A stretch of DNA of 55,650 bases. It comes from an uncultured Erysipelotrichaceae bacterium (GTDB taxonomy: Bacteria; Bacillota_I; Bacilli_A; RF39; UBA660). Where the stretch lies: assembly GCA_948439995.1 (NCBI GenBank), contig CAOJNP010000005.1, forward strand, positions 1 through 55,650, written 5' to 3'. The position numbers and the translations under genes are program-made. How positions within the stretch are numbered: the stretch's first letter is position 1; every line of letters starts with the position of its first letter. Under the pieces are notes generated by a model. The model saw only the letters and a program-made list of their open reading frames with translations. It was not told the DNA's origin and made no database searches. Below are positions 7,246 through 16,016 of the stretch, piece after piece.

Positions 7246-8787
7246 GTGAAATACGATGCAATTGTAATCGGTGCTGGTAATGGTGGATTGATGGCAGCCC
7301 TAACACTACAAAAAGAAGGAAAAGAAGTATTAATACTAGATTCTTCTAATATGCCAGGAGGATTTGCGAGTAGTTTTATAAGAGGAAGATTTGAATTTGA
7401 AACTTCATTACAAGTGTTACTTGATTATGGTACAGAAGAAAATCATGGACCATTTTATGAGCTTTTAAAAAGAGCAGAAATTTTAGATGAAGTAAAATTG
7501 AAAGCTTTAAGTGAAAGTTATTATGTAAAAACAGGCGATAATCAAGAATATATATTTCCATTTGGACAAGATGATTTTATTTTAAAAATGGAAGAGTATG
7601 TGCCACAAAGTAAAGAAAGTATGAAACAATTTTTTGAATTATCAAAAGAGGTTACTGAAGGTTTTCGCTATATGAATGAATCTAAAAAAGTAGATGTTGA
7701 TGAATTAAAAGAAAAGTATCCTAATTTTATGATTGCTTCAAGTTATTCTGTAAAACGAGTTTTAGAATCTATAAAGATGCCAGAAAAGGCTCAAGAAATA
7801 CTAATGACACAATGGGGCACTTTTGGAAGTCCAAGTGAAAATTTATCTTTTGTATCTTTTGCAACAATGATTTATTCTTATATTACTTATGGAGGATATA
7901 TTCCAGTCATGCGAAGTCATGAAATCAGTCTTGCATTACTAGAAAAGTTTGAGTCTTATGGAGGTAGTATTCGTTTTTTATCTCGCGTAACAAAGCTTAT
8001 TTTTGAAAACGATAAAATTTGTGGTGTAAGAGTAAATGGTGGATCAACTTATTATGCGGATCATATTATATCTAATATTTCTCCTTCTATCTTTTATAGT
8101 ACTTTGCTTCCAAAAGAAATGCAAACAGATCGAATGAGAGAAATCTGTAATGCTAGAACACTTGGTGCCAGAGGATTTTCTATTTTTTTGGGATTAAATC
8201 GAAGTGCAAATGATTTAGGTTTGAATCATTATCGTTATTTTTTAACAAATGATTTGGATCATAAAAAAGCATATCAAAGTTGTCAAGAACTTTATCCTAA
8301 TTATTGTGTTGCAACTGTTTTGAATCAAGCTTTACCAAATTGTTCTTCTTCCGATACAACCATTCTTACAATTACAAGTTTGTATACTAGTGATATTTTT
8401 TCAGAAGAAGCAACGGAAGAAAATTATTATGATTTGAAAAATAAAATTGCCAACCATTTTATTGACTTTTTTGAAAAAACAACCAATCTTTCTATTCGTG
8501 AAGCGATTGAAGAAATTGAAATTGCATCTCCCGCTACTTTTGCACGTTACGGAGGTCATCCAGATGGATGTATTTATGGTTACATGCCAAAAGGATATGA
8601 TAATGTCATTCCAAGAATGATGAATGAAGTAAATGAAAATTGTTTAATGCATGTTCATTTTTGTGGAGGGTTTGCATCTCGGTTATCTGGTTATTTTAAT
8701 ACTTATTTTAGTGGAGAGCTAGCAGCTTTAAAAACTTTACAAGATATGAAAAGAGAAGAAGGTGATGAAGATGAAATTACAGATTAG
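7246..8787 (+). CDS. FAD-dependent oxidoreductase of the phytoene desaturase/isomerase (CrtI/CrtISO-like) family
   Basis: 513 residues. The N-terminus is a Rossmann FAD-binding motif (AIVIGAGNGGLMAALTLQKEGKEVLILD, glycines GxGxxG) followed by the family's MPGGFASSF segment. The C-terminus has the second FAD contact region (HFCGGFASRLSGYFNTYFSGELAA). GTG 7246 is chosen because AGGAGGGG precedes it; no in-frame ATG competes. The end overlaps the next gene, an FNR/ferredoxin protein, so the two are cotranscribed and translationally coupled. A desaturation, saturation or isomerisation of a polyene or another lipid is the family's range; no other carotenoid gene is present, so the substrate is open. 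Confidence 0.75.
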   Translation: MKYDAIVIGAGNGGLMAALTLQKEGKEVLILDSSNMPGGFASSFIRGRFEFETSLQVLLDYGTEENHGPFYELLKRAEILDEVKLKALSESYYVKTGDNQEYIFPFGQDDFILKMEEYVPQSKESMKQFFELSKEVTEGFRYMNESKKVDVDELKEKYPNFMIASSYSVKRVLESIKMPEKAQEILMTQWGTFGSPSENLSFVSFATMIYSYITYGGYIPVMRSHEISLALLEKFESYGGSIRFLSRVTKLIFENDKICGVRVNGGSTYYADHIISNISPSIFYSTLLPKEMQTDRMREICNARTLGARGFSIFLGLNRSANDLGLNHYRYFLTNDLDHKKAYQSCQELYPNYCVATVLNQALPNCSSSDTTILTITSLYTSDIFSEEATEENYYDLKNKIANHFIDFFEKTTNLSIREAIEEIEIASPATFARYGGHPDGCIYGYMPKGYDNVIPRMMNEVNENCLMHVHFCGGFASRLSGYFNTYFSGELAALKTLQDMKREEGDEDEITD

Positions 8788-9922
8788 TAAAAAAGAACAA
8801 CAAGATTTTGAAACGTTTTATGCACTTTCTAAAGATCGTGAAATTTGTTTTCATCAAGCAAATAAAAAACCAATTATTTCGAATTATCGGTCGAATGATT
8901 TAGCAAGAAACTTACATCCTGGTTATTTTTGGGTACGAATTAAAGATATTAAATTAGAAACCAATGATACCAAAACTTTTATTTTAGAAGCTGATCGTGA
9001 TCATGGAACGAATCGTTTACCACGATTTCAAGCAGGTCAATATATTACTTTACAAATTCCACTGGGAAAAGGGATGTATATACGTCCTTATTCTCTTAGT
9101 AGTTCTTTTAAAGAACATTATCAAATTACGATTAAAAGAGTTTTACATGGTAAAATTTCTACTTATTTTTGGAATACAGTTCGAATTGGAGATACGTTCT
9201 TAGCAAGAGGTCCCTATGGAAATTTTGTCTATCAACCTATACGTGATAGTGAGCATATTGTTGCGTTAGTTGGAGGAAGTGGTATTATTCCCATTAAAGC
9301 TATTGCAGAAGATATTGTAAATAATAAAATTGCTGCTAAAATGACAATTTTATATGGAGCAAAAACGAAAGATGATTTAATTTTTCGTACTGAATTAAAT
9401 GAATATGTTAAAACTTGTTCTAATATTAAAGTGGTGTATGTGTTAAGTGAAGAAAAAAAAGATGGTTATGAACACGGTTTTATCACTAGAGATTTGATTT
9501 TAAAATATCAAGAAACTTCTCATAGTTATTTTGTCTGTGGAACCATTCCATTTTATCAATCCATGAATAAAATTTTAAAAAGTATGGATGTTCCTAATAA
9601 ATATATTCGTCATGATTCTTATATGGAGCATGATATTCCAGAGTTTGAAGAAAAGTTTGATATATTAATTTTATCTTCTACAGGAGAACAAAAAATAAGT
9701 TGTAAAGGAAATCAGACACTTATGGATGCTATGGAACACGAAGGAGTCATTATTCCTAAAAAATGTGGGGTAGGAGTTTGTGGATATTGTAGAAGTAAAT
9801 TAATTCGTGGAGAAGTTTTAACGAATTATGATTATGTAAGAAAAGCAGATAAAAAGCACCATTATATTCATCCATGTTCCACATATCCATTAACGAATTT
9901 GATTATTCAATTACCAAATTAA
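8771..9922 (+). CDS. Ferredoxin-NADP reductase-type flavoprotein with C-terminal 2Fe-2S ferredoxin domain
   Basis: 383 residues. After ~50 N-terminal residues comes an FNR-type FAD domain (RPYSLSSS is the FAD-binding motif), then a nucleotide-binding domain (LVGGSGIIPIKAI, YFVCGTIPF). The C-terminal plant-type ferredoxin has CGVGVCGYC plus a distant PCSTYP cysteine, the four 2Fe-2S ligands. It moves electrons between NAD(P)H, FAD and the cluster. Start ATG 8771 is favoured over upstream codons at 8762/8765 because GAAGGTG lies 6-8 bases before it. It overlaps the CrtI-like gene, so it is the likely electron partner of that enzyme. Confidence 0.85.
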   Translation: MKLQISKKEQQDFETFYALSKDREICFHQANKKPIISNYRSNDLARNLHPGYFWVRIKDIKLETNDTKTFILEADRDHGTNRLPRFQAGQYITLQIPLGKGMYIRPYSLSSSFKEHYQITIKRVLHGKISTYFWNTVRIGDTFLARGPYGNFVYQPIRDSEHIVALVGGSGIIPIKAIAEDIVNNKIAAKMTILYGAKTKDDLIFRTELNEYVKTCSNIKVVYVLSEEKKDGYEHGFITRDLILKYQETSHSYFVCGTIPFYQSMNKILKSMDVPNKYIRHDSYMEHDIPEFEEKFDILILSSTGEQKISCKGNQTLMDAMEHEGVIIPKKCGVGVCGYCRSKLIRGEVLTNYDYVRKADKKHHYIHPCSTYPLTNLIIQLPN

Positions 9923-9925
9923 TTT

Positions 9926-9957
9926 AAAAAAAGAATCTTTTGTAGTATTCTTTTTTT
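9926..9957 (+). terminator. Intrinsic terminator of the redox pair
   Basis: An 11-bp A/T-rich stem (AAAAAAAGAAT at 9926-9936 with ATTCTTTTTTT at 9947-9957) whose right arm is itself the T tract. Confidence 0.75.
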
Positions 9958-10080
9958 GTTAAAACTTAGATATATTGAAAAAATGATACAAAGAGACAGA
10001 AAAATATGATATACTTAGTGTTATAATCTGGACTGTAAATAATTTATTCTTTATTGTCCATGATAATATAGAGGTGTATT

Positions 10081-10857
10081 ATGAAACTGGAAAAATTTCA
10101 AAAAAAAGATCCTAAAAAGAAAACATTGATTTTTGGTGGAATTCTTTTTTTATTATTTCTTACAATTATGATTGTATATCGAAGTTTTGCATTTTTTGAA
10201 GAAAATCAAGAATTTAATATTATAAAAGGACAAGTTCCTGATCAATACTATGATGTTTTGCTTTCACTTACAGAAGAAAAAGATGGGATCAAAACTCAAA
10301 TTCAAGAAATTCCCGAAAAAGAAAATGGAAAAAAATATAATGTAGAAGTGTTATGTGATGAAACGGATGGTTATTGGGATTATCAAGATTGGAATATCGT
10401 TATCAATGTAAAAAAAACTAGAACCAAATGTAAAATTAATTTTAAAGAAGAAGAAACTTTTGAATATCCTAGTCCATCTACTGATTATGAAATTGTTTCC
10501 TTTATCAATTATCCAAATGCTGGAGGTGGTGTTCCACATTCTTTTTCTTGGAATGCAAATTTAGAGCCATATCAAGGAAAAAAAATAACAGGTATTATTG
10601 TAGGTCATATTGTTGGGTATAAATTTTGTTCTCCTAGTAATAGTAACATTTCTTATAAATTATATATAAATGATAACTTAATTTACAATAAAGATGTTGT
10701 TTTAAAATCTAATTATAATATGGAAGAGCAAATGCAATACTATCAAATCATACCGAATTTGGAAATTTTAATTAATGAAAATACTACAATGCGTGTTGAA
10801 CAAAAAGATGATTGTGGGAGTCCAGGTGGAGTGTATGTATATGGAATTTTAAATTGA
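10081..10857 (+). CDS. Membrane-anchored extracytoplasmic protein of unknown function
   Basis: 258 residues. A Lys-rich start (residues 1-18), one transmembrane segment (~19-38, FGGILFLLFLTIMIVY) and a large outer domain: a type II-like anchor. After the membrane, FAFFEENQEFNIIKGQVPDQ and a Cys-containing beta-rich region (VEVLCDETDGYWDYQDWNIVI ... KCKINF) are followed by a second domain with CSPSNSN and DDCGSPGG. I have seen this RSFAFFEE...GQVP type start in uncultured Bacilli surface proteins but know no function. Preceded by TATA-rich sequence and GAGGTG; a monocistronic unit with a terminator after it. Confidence 0.7.
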   Translation: MKLEKFQKKDPKKKTLIFGGILFLLFLTIMIVYRSFAFFEENQEFNIIKGQVPDQYYDVLLSLTEEKDGIKTQIQEIPEKENGKKYNVEVLCDETDGYWDYQDWNIVINVKKTRTKCKINFKEEETFEYPSPSTDYEIVSFINYPNAGGGVPHSFSWNANLEPYQGKKITGIIVGHIVGYKFCSPSNSNISYKLYINDNLIYNKDVVLKSNYNMEEQMQYYQIIPNLEILINENTTMRVEQKDDCGSPGGVYVYGILN

Positions 10858-10886
10858 TTTTTACCATTTTTTAAAATTGTTATAAA

Positions 10887-10922
10887 AAGATGATTCATTT
10901 AAACGGAATCATTTTCTTTTTT
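10887..10922 (+). terminator. Intrinsic terminator
   Basis: A 10-bp stem (10887-10896 with 10906-10915, one G-U pair) is followed by CTTTTTT. Confidence 0.75.
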
Positions 10923-10930
10923 AAGATATT

Positions 10931-10959
10931 TTGTAGTATTCTTTTTTTCTTGCTATAAT
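10931..10959 (+). promoter_or_regulatory. Vegetative promoter of the HD phosphohydrolase gene
   Basis: TTGTAG (10931-10936), a 17-base spacer of mostly T, and TATAAT (10954-10959) inside the extended motif TGCTATAAT. The predicted start is only ~10 bases before the TTG start codon at 10977, so the leader is very short. Confidence 0.7.
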
Positions 10960-10976
10960 GTTTTTGGTGATTTAAA

Positions 10977-12107
10977 TTGAATTTAGAAATGCAAGCCATA
11001 GAAAAAAATATGAAAAAACATAATCAGTTGTTGAGTGAATATGCTACACTTGATGAAAATGCGATTCGTTTTTTAGAAGAACAAAACGATTGTCGACCAC
11101 CATTTTTTCGAGATATTGATCGTATCATTTATTCGATGTCTTATACAAGATATATGGATAAAACCCAAGTTTTTTCATTCCAAAACAATGATCATATTAG
11201 TAAAAGAATGATCCATGTTCAATTGGTTAGTAAAATTGCTAGAACAATTGGTCGAGCACTTAATTTAAATGAAGATTTAATTGAAGCAGCTGCCTTGGGT
11301 CATGATCTTGGACATACTCCTTTTGGACATGTTGGTGAATCTATTTTAAATCGGATTAGTTTAGAACATAAAGAAGGTTATTTTCATCATAATATTCAAA
11401 GTGTGAGATTATTAATGGAAATCGAACAAAATGGAAATGGTAGTAATCTTACATTACAAGTTTTAGATGCGATTATGTGCCATAATGGTGAATTTATTTA
11501 TCAAAAATATCAGCCTAAAAAGAAAACCAAAGAAGAATTTTTAAAAGAATATTATGAAAGTTATGACAATCCATCCATTGTGAAAAAATTAATACCTATG
11601 ACTTTAGAAGGATGTGTTGTGCGAATTAGTGATATTATTGCTTATTTAGGACGTGATATCAATGATGCTTGTGCTTTGAAAGTTTTTGATAAAAAAGACT
11701 TGCCAAAAGAAATTGTCGATATTTTAGGATGTCATAATCGAGAAATCATTAATACAATTATAACAGATGTCATTACGCATAGTATTAATCAAAAATATCT
11801 TTCTATGAGCAAAGAAGTGTTTCAAGCCATGTCTAAATTAAAACAATTTAATATGGAACAAATATATTTAAAAGCAAACGATCAAGAATCGTTAAAACAA
11901 TATGAGCATATTTTTCAAACTGTCTTTCAAGGATGTTTAAAAGATTTGGAAATAAAAAATCAAAATAGTAAAATATTTCAAGATTTTTTGAATTATAAAA
12001 ATGAAAATTATCAAAAAAAGAATACAAATGTTAGAAAAGTAATTGATTATATTGCTGGAATGACTGATAATTATTTATTAATGGTTTATTCTGATTATAA
12101 GAAATAA
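10977..12107 (+). CDS. HD-domain dGTPase-like triphosphohydrolase
   Basis: 376 residues. Metal-binding HD signature: HVQLVSKIARTIGRAL (first His), ALGHDLGHTPFGHVGE (HD pair plus the GHTPFGH block typical of dGTPases) and a later CVVRISDIIAYLGRDI (final Asp). The N-terminal RPPFFRDIDRIIYSMSYTRYMDKTQVF is the Dgt family's RTPFxRDxDRI segment. The enzyme class removes triphosphate from dGTP or related dNTPs and so shapes nucleotide pools; some members act in phage defence. A TTG start at 10977 is taken because GGTGAT precedes it; ATG 10989 is the alternative. Confidence 0.85.
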   Translation: MNLEMQAIEKNMKKHNQLLSEYATLDENAIRFLEEQNDCRPPFFRDIDRIIYSMSYTRYMDKTQVFSFQNNDHISKRMIHVQLVSKIARTIGRALNLNEDLIEAAALGHDLGHTPFGHVGESILNRISLEHKEGYFHHNIQSVRLLMEIEQNGNGSNLTLQVLDAIMCHNGEFIYQKYQPKKKTKEEFLKEYYESYDNPSIVKKLIPMTLEGCVVRISDIIAYLGRDINDACALKVFDKKDLPKEIVDILGCHNREIINTIITDVITHSINQKYLSMSKEVFQAMSKLKQFNMEQIYLKANDQESLKQYEHIFQTVFQGCLKDLEIKNQNSKIFQDFLNYKNENYQKKNTNVRKVIDYIAGMTDNYLLMVYSDYKK

Positions 12108-12141
12108 AAAATTGGATAATCTAAAAAAGAGGTGAATCAAT

Positions 12142-13416
12142 ATGGTTTATAAAAAATATGAATATGATTCTTTTCGAATTTTTACTTTGCAAACGGATCA
12201 ATTTAAAAATTGTCACATGGAAGTGATTTTTCAAAGTGATGCGACGACTGGAAATTTAGCATCCAAAAGTTTTTTATCAGATATGATTAGTTATTCTTCA
12301 AAAAAATATCCTACTAGAAGAGAATTTGTAACTCATTTAGAAGAACTTTATAATGCCTATTTTTATGGAGTAACAACGAAGGTTGGGAAATCTTTGCTCA
12401 CGAACTTTATCTTTGACTTTTTAGATCCATTTTATGTGAAAGAAAAAAATTATTTAGATGATTGTATGGAATTTTTATTTGATACTTTAATGCATCCGAA
12501 TTGTTCTCAAAATGAATTTGATTTTAAAACATTTCAAGTTGTAAAAAGTAGATTGAAAAGTGAAATAGAAAGTTTAAAAGAAAATCCAACGAATTATAGT
12601 TTGAGAAGAAGTTTACAAGAGCTTTATCCTGATAGTATTAGTAGTAAAGTTGTTCTAGGAAGTGTCGAAGAAATTGAAAAAATTACTCCTGAGAATTTAT
12701 TGGATACTTATAAAGAATTATTTGATACTAGTTATTGTGATATTTATATCATTGGTAATTTAGATATGGATCAACTTGCTAAAATGATTTTAAGATATTT
12801 TAAAAATAGGAGTATTAAAATCCATGAACAAGAAGTGTATGTGAAGAATAAAAAGATAAAGACATTAAAGAAAAAAGAAGAAGAAGGAAATTTTGTTCAA
12901 AGTAATTTAGTTGTTGCTTATCAAATGCAAGGTTTCTTAAAAAAAGAATATGACTATGTATTAAGTGTTTTTGGTGAAATATTTTGTGGTTCTTCTCTCA
13001 ATTCTAAATTATATCAATATTTAAGAAACGAAAATTCACTGTGTTATCGTGTGCAAACCATTTATCAAAAATTTGATGAATGTTTCTTCATCTCTGTGGG
13101 ATTAGATGGTAAGAATAAAAAGTTAGCTGTGAAATTAATTGAACAAGCTATGAGAGAAATGATAAGTGGTAAATTTTCAGAGGAAGATTTAGAAATGGCA
13201 AAAAAACAACTTTCTTTTGCATTGACTATGTCGTTTGATAATCAGAATAGTATTGTCAATAGTTATGTTTTTCATAATTTAGTTGATTCTCCTTTATTAG
13301 AAGAGAGAAAAGAAGGGATTATGAAAGTTACCAAACAAGATGTGATGCGTCTTGCAAAAAAAATGAAATTAAGTCTGATTTATGAATTGAAGGAGGCAGC
13401 ACATGAAGGAAATTAA
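12142..13416 (+). CDS. ymfF: M16-family peptidase-like protein, inactive subunit (YmfF type)
   Basis: 424 residues with the insulinase/M16 fold but no HxxEH zinc motif in its N-terminal domain, as in Bacillus YmfF. Recognisable parts are the domain junction YCDIYIIGNLD and the C-terminal domain (NSLCYRVQTIY, FISVGLDGKNKK). GAGGTG precedes ATG 12142. It overlaps the following ymfH gene by 14 bases, so the pair is translationally coupled and probably forms one heteromeric protease. Physiological substrate unknown. Confidence 0.8.
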   Translation: MVYKKYEYDSFRIFTLQTDQFKNCHMEVIFQSDATTGNLASKSFLSDMISYSSKKYPTRREFVTHLEELYNAYFYGVTTKVGKSLLTNFIFDFLDPFYVKEKNYLDDCMEFLFDTLMHPNCSQNEFDFKTFQVVKSRLKSEIESLKENPTNYSLRRSLQELYPDSISSKVVLGSVEEIEKITPENLLDTYKELFDTSYCDIYIIGNLDMDQLAKMILRYFKNRSIKIHEQEVYVKNKKIKTLKKKEEEGNFVQSNLVVAYQMQGFLKKEYDYVLSVFGEIFCGSSLNSKLYQYLRNENSLCYRVQTIYQKFDECFFISVGLDGKNKKLAVKLIEQAMREMISGKFSEEDLEMAKKQLSFALTMSFDNQNSIVNSYVFHNLVDSPLLEERKEGIMKVTKQDVMRLAKKMKLSLIYELKEAAHEGN

Positions 13417-14686
13417 ACTAAAAGGTTTAAATGAAACTATTTACTTTGATCAATGTAAAAATGGGCTTCCTGTTTATTTATGGGTTAGAGAAAAAGGAAT
13501 GGGGTATTATGCTACTTTATCGGTAAAATATGGCTCCATAGATACAGAGTTTAAGGTTGGAAATAAAAATTATCAAGTTCCAAATGGTGTGGCTCATTTT
13601 TTAGAACATCTAAAATTTAATGAAAGTGATGGAAGTAATGCTTCTGATTTTTACCAAAAAAATGGAAGTGATGTCAATGCTTTTACTACTTTTAATTATA
13701 CTTCGTATGAAGTATATGGTACGGAACAATTAAAAGAAAATGTAAATCATTTGCTTGATTTTGTAATGACTCCTTATTTTACTAAAAAGATGGTACAAAA
13801 TGAAAAAAATATTATTGTAGAAGAAAATAAAATGGATTTAGATAATCCAGGAAATCAACTTTATTATGGCACTTTTCAAAATGTGTTTAAATTTGATAAA
13901 CATCGCAATTTTATTACTGGAATGGAAGAAGATATTTTAGCAACAACTTTAGAAGATATTGAACTTGTTTTTGATACTTTTTATCATCCTAAAAATATGT
14001 TTTTAGTGATTACTGGAAATTTTAATCCTTATGAAGTGATTACTTTTATAAAAGAAAATCAAGATGCAAAAGAAATAAAACCATTTAAAAAACCGAAAAC
14101 AAAAGAAATTAAAGAGCCATTTAAAGTAGTAGAAGTTTATGAAGAGAAGAAAGCTAATGTGGAAATTCCCAAATTAAGAATTGCTGTTAAAATGTTAAGA
14201 AAAAGTTTTAAAGAGCGCGATGATTATAAATTACGATTTTTACTTGCTCTTATTCTAAATACTAATTTTGGAGCAACTTCGGATCTTTATGAAGATTTAT
14301 TAAACAAAGATTTAATCGTAAGTTTAGGTGCTGAAAGAGCAATTATTGGAGAATATGTTTTTCTATTTTTAAATGTTGTATCTAAATATCCAGATGAAGT
14401 ATTGCCAATTCTTAAAAAAGCTTTAAAAAATTTATCGATTACGGAAAAAGAATTAACGAGAAAATTGCATTCTTCGATTGCCAATATGGTTTTAAGCTAT
14501 GATGATATGACTGAAATCAATACCACAATTCAAGAGCAAATCATGAATTATGGAAAAATTATTGATAATAAAAAAGATATTTGCGAATCGATTACATTAG
14601 ATGATGCAAAACAAGTATTAAAAGATATTTCTCTAAAAGAAATGGCTGTTGTAGTATTAAAAAATAATGTAAAAAGTTCTGATTAA
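13403..14686 (+). CDS. ymfH: M16-family zinc peptidase, catalytic subunit (YmfH type)
   Basis: 427 residues. The inverted zinc motif HFLEH lies in VPNGVAHFLEHLKFNE (~residue 65), with the downstream Glu likely in NEKNIIVEENKMD. MFLVITGNFNP marks the end of the first domain. Start ATG 13403 follows GGAGGC and sits inside the end of ymfF. In Bacillus the same pair lies upstream of lipid and recombination genes; here it is followed by a terminator and cotE. Confidence 0.85.
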   Translation: MKEIKLKGLNETIYFDQCKNGLPVYLWVREKGMGYYATLSVKYGSIDTEFKVGNKNYQVPNGVAHFLEHLKFNESDGSNASDFYQKNGSDVNAFTTFNYTSYEVYGTEQLKENVNHLLDFVMTPYFTKKMVQNEKNIIVEENKMDLDNPGNQLYYGTFQNVFKFDKHRNFITGMEEDILATTLEDIELVFDTFYHPKNMFLVITGNFNPYEVITFIKENQDAKEIKPFKKPKTKEIKEPFKVVEVYEEKKANVEIPKLRIAVKMLRKSFKERDDYKLRFLLALILNTNFGATSDLYEDLLNKDLIVSLGAERAIIGEYVFLFLNVVSKYPDEVLPILKKALKNLSITEKELTRKLHSSIANMVLSYDDMTEINTTIQEQIMNYGKIIDNKKDICESITLDDAKQVLKDISLKEMAVVVLKNNVKSSD

Positions 14687-14700
14687 TTCAGAATTTTTTT
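14676..14700 (+). terminator. Intrinsic terminator after ymfH
   Basis: TTCTGA/TCAGAA stem (14677-14682 with 14688-14693), extendable by A-T and G-U pairs, followed by seven T. The ymfH stop codon is in the loop. Confidence 0.75.
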
Positions 14701-14785
14701 GTTTTATTTTTCTTTTTCGAAAAAAAGCAGTTGATGGGAACTTTTTTGGGTCATAAGCATAGATTAAATTAGAGGAGGTATTCCA

Positions 14786-15322
14786 GTGGCAAATTATAAG
14801 GAAATTGTGACAAAAGCTGTAGTGGGAAAAGCAAAAAAAACATCTACTTCTCATTATGAGCTTAAACCAAATGAAAGACCGGATACGGTTTTAGGGTGCT
14901 GGGTCATCAATCATAGTTTTCGAGGAAAAAATAATCATGGAATGGTAAGTATTGACGGTGAGTTTGATGTGAATGTTTGGTATTCTTATGATAATGATAC
15001 GAAAACAACTGTTAGTACAGAACGTTTTTCTTATAACGATAAAATGAATATTCGTTTAAAAGATGATGTTCCACTTACTGATTCATCTGAAATAATTGTA
15101 AGAGGTTTAAAACAACCAACTGTTACGAAAGTAGATGTAAATGATGGTATCGTTATACTCGATATTGAAAAAGAATTAGGTGTAGAAGTTGTTGGGAATA
15201 CAAAGTTAAAAGTTTCGGTAGAAGACATCGAAGATGATTATGAAGAAATCTTAGATGAAGACGAATTAGAAGAAACTTTTGAAGAACAAATGGAAGAAGT
15301 AACTGACGATTATTTATCATAA
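14786..15322 (+). CDS. cotE: Outer spore-coat morphogenetic protein CotE
   Basis: 178 residues, the length of Bacillus CotE (181). It shares the N-terminal YKEIVTKAVVGK, LGCWVINHSF, FDVNVWYSYDNDTKTTVSTER and VVGNTKLKVSVE segments and the long acidic C-terminal tail (DDYEEILDEDELEETFEEQ) typical of the family. CotE assembles around the forespore in the mother cell and recruits outer-coat proteins. The GTG start at 14786 is supported by GAGGAGGT. It is a single-gene unit between two terminators. The call is a strong sign that the organism forms endospores. Confidence 0.93.
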   Translation: MANYKEIVTKAVVGKAKKTSTSHYELKPNERPDTVLGCWVINHSFRGKNNHGMVSIDGEFDVNVWYSYDNDTKTTVSTERFSYNDKMNIRLKDDVPLTDSSEIIVRGLKQPTVTKVDVNDGIVILDIEKELGVEVVGNTKLKVSVEDIEDDYEEILDEDELEETFEEQMEEVTDDYLS

Positions 15323-15327
15323 ATAGC

Positions 15328-15352
15328 GTCAACCAAAATTGGTTGACACTTT
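15328..15352 (+). terminator. Intrinsic terminator of cotE
   Basis: An 8-9-bp stem GTCAACCA/TGGTTGAC with a tight loop, followed by ACTTTTTG. The right arm doubles as the -35 of the rpsP promoter. Confidence 0.85.
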
Positions 15353-15371
15353 TTGTGGTTTATGATATGAT
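15343..15371 (+). promoter_or_regulatory. Promoter of rpsP-khpA
   Basis: Consensus TTGACA (15343-15348), 17-base spacer, TATGAT (15366-15371) in an extended -10 (TGATATGAT). The -35 is formed by the 3' arm of the cotE terminator. Confidence 0.85.
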
Positions 15372-15403
15372 TTATGAGATATAAAAAGAGAGGAGCAATT
15401 TTT

Positions 15404-15682
15404 ATGGCAGTTAAATTAAGATTAAAAAGAATGGGATCGAAACAAAAACCTTTCTATCGTATTGTTGCAGCGGATTCCAGAAGTCCAAGAGATGGAAAAT
15501 TTTTAGAAACGGTTGGTACTTATGATCCTATTAAAGGTGCTGATGTAGTTACAATTAAAGAAGACCGTGCATTATATTGGATGGAACATGGTGCAATTCC
15601 TACTGATACTGTTCGTAGTATTTTGAGTAAACAAGGAATTATGAAAAAGTTTGCTGAATCTAAAGTAAAAGAAGGAAAATAA
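15404..15682 (+). CDS. rpsP: 30S ribosomal protein S16
   Basis: 92 residues, full length for bS16, with the family's start ([25 protein letters not shown]) and the VGTYDP segment. ATG 15404 is chosen over an upstream in-frame ATG at 15374 because GAGAGGAG lies just before it and bS16 always begins MAVK/MVK. Overlaps khpA by one base (TAATG). The usual partners rimM and trmD do not follow. Confidence 0.97.
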   Translation: MAVKLRLKRMGSKQKPFYRIVAADSRSPRDGKFLETVGTYDPIKGADVVTIKEDRALYWMEHGAIPTDTVRSILSKQGIMKKFAESKVKEGK

Positions 15683-15924
15683 TGAGTTTAGAAGAATATG
15701 CTGAATTTTTAGTAAAAAGCATTTGTAAAGAATCCGAAATGGTCCGTGTGCAAAGTTTTCAAGAAGATGAGAGTACCAATATTGAAATATTAGTACCAGA
15801 GTCTGAAATGGGCGCTGTAATTGGGAAATCTGGTAAGGTTGCAAGTTCATTACGAATTTTAATTCAAGCTTATGCTTATTTGCAAAAATGTGGTAAAGTA
15901 AAAGTAAATATTGAAGCGTTTTAA
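15682..15924 (+). CDS. khpA: KH-domain RNA-binding protein KhpA
   Basis: 80 residues, one KH domain with the RNA-binding GxxG loop in AVIGKSGKVASSLR. In Gram-positives KhpA (YlqC) works with KhpB in RNA binding and control of cell elongation, and is encoded right after rpsP, as here. Start overlaps the rpsP stop by one base. Confidence 0.93.
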   Translation: MSLEEYAEFLVKSICKESEMVRVQSFQEDESTNIEILVPESEMGAVIGKSGKVASSLRILIQAYAYLQKCGKVKVNIEAF

Positions 15925-15948
15925 ACAATCTTAGGATTGTTTTTTCTT
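15923..15948 (+). terminator. Intrinsic terminator of rpsP-khpA
   Basis: AAACAATC/GATTGTTT stem with loop TTAG followed by a T tract; the khpA stop codon is in the left arm. Confidence 0.85.
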
Positions 15949-15989
15949 TTGTAAACAATCCAAAATTTGCGTTTTAATCATTATTTTTG

Positions 15990-15998
15990 TGATATGAT
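15990..15998 (+). promoter_or_regulatory. Extended -10 promoter of the prepilin gene
   Basis: TGATATGAT, an extended -10, lies ~20 bases before the start codon; no clear -35 at 17 bases. Confidence 0.45.
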
Positions 15999-16016
15999 AA
16001 GAATAGGTGAGAAAAA

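Noticed and set aside
14758-14766. CATAGATTA as a sigma-E/K -10 for cotE
   Set aside because: Transcription would start inside the cotE ribosome site, leaving no usable leader.
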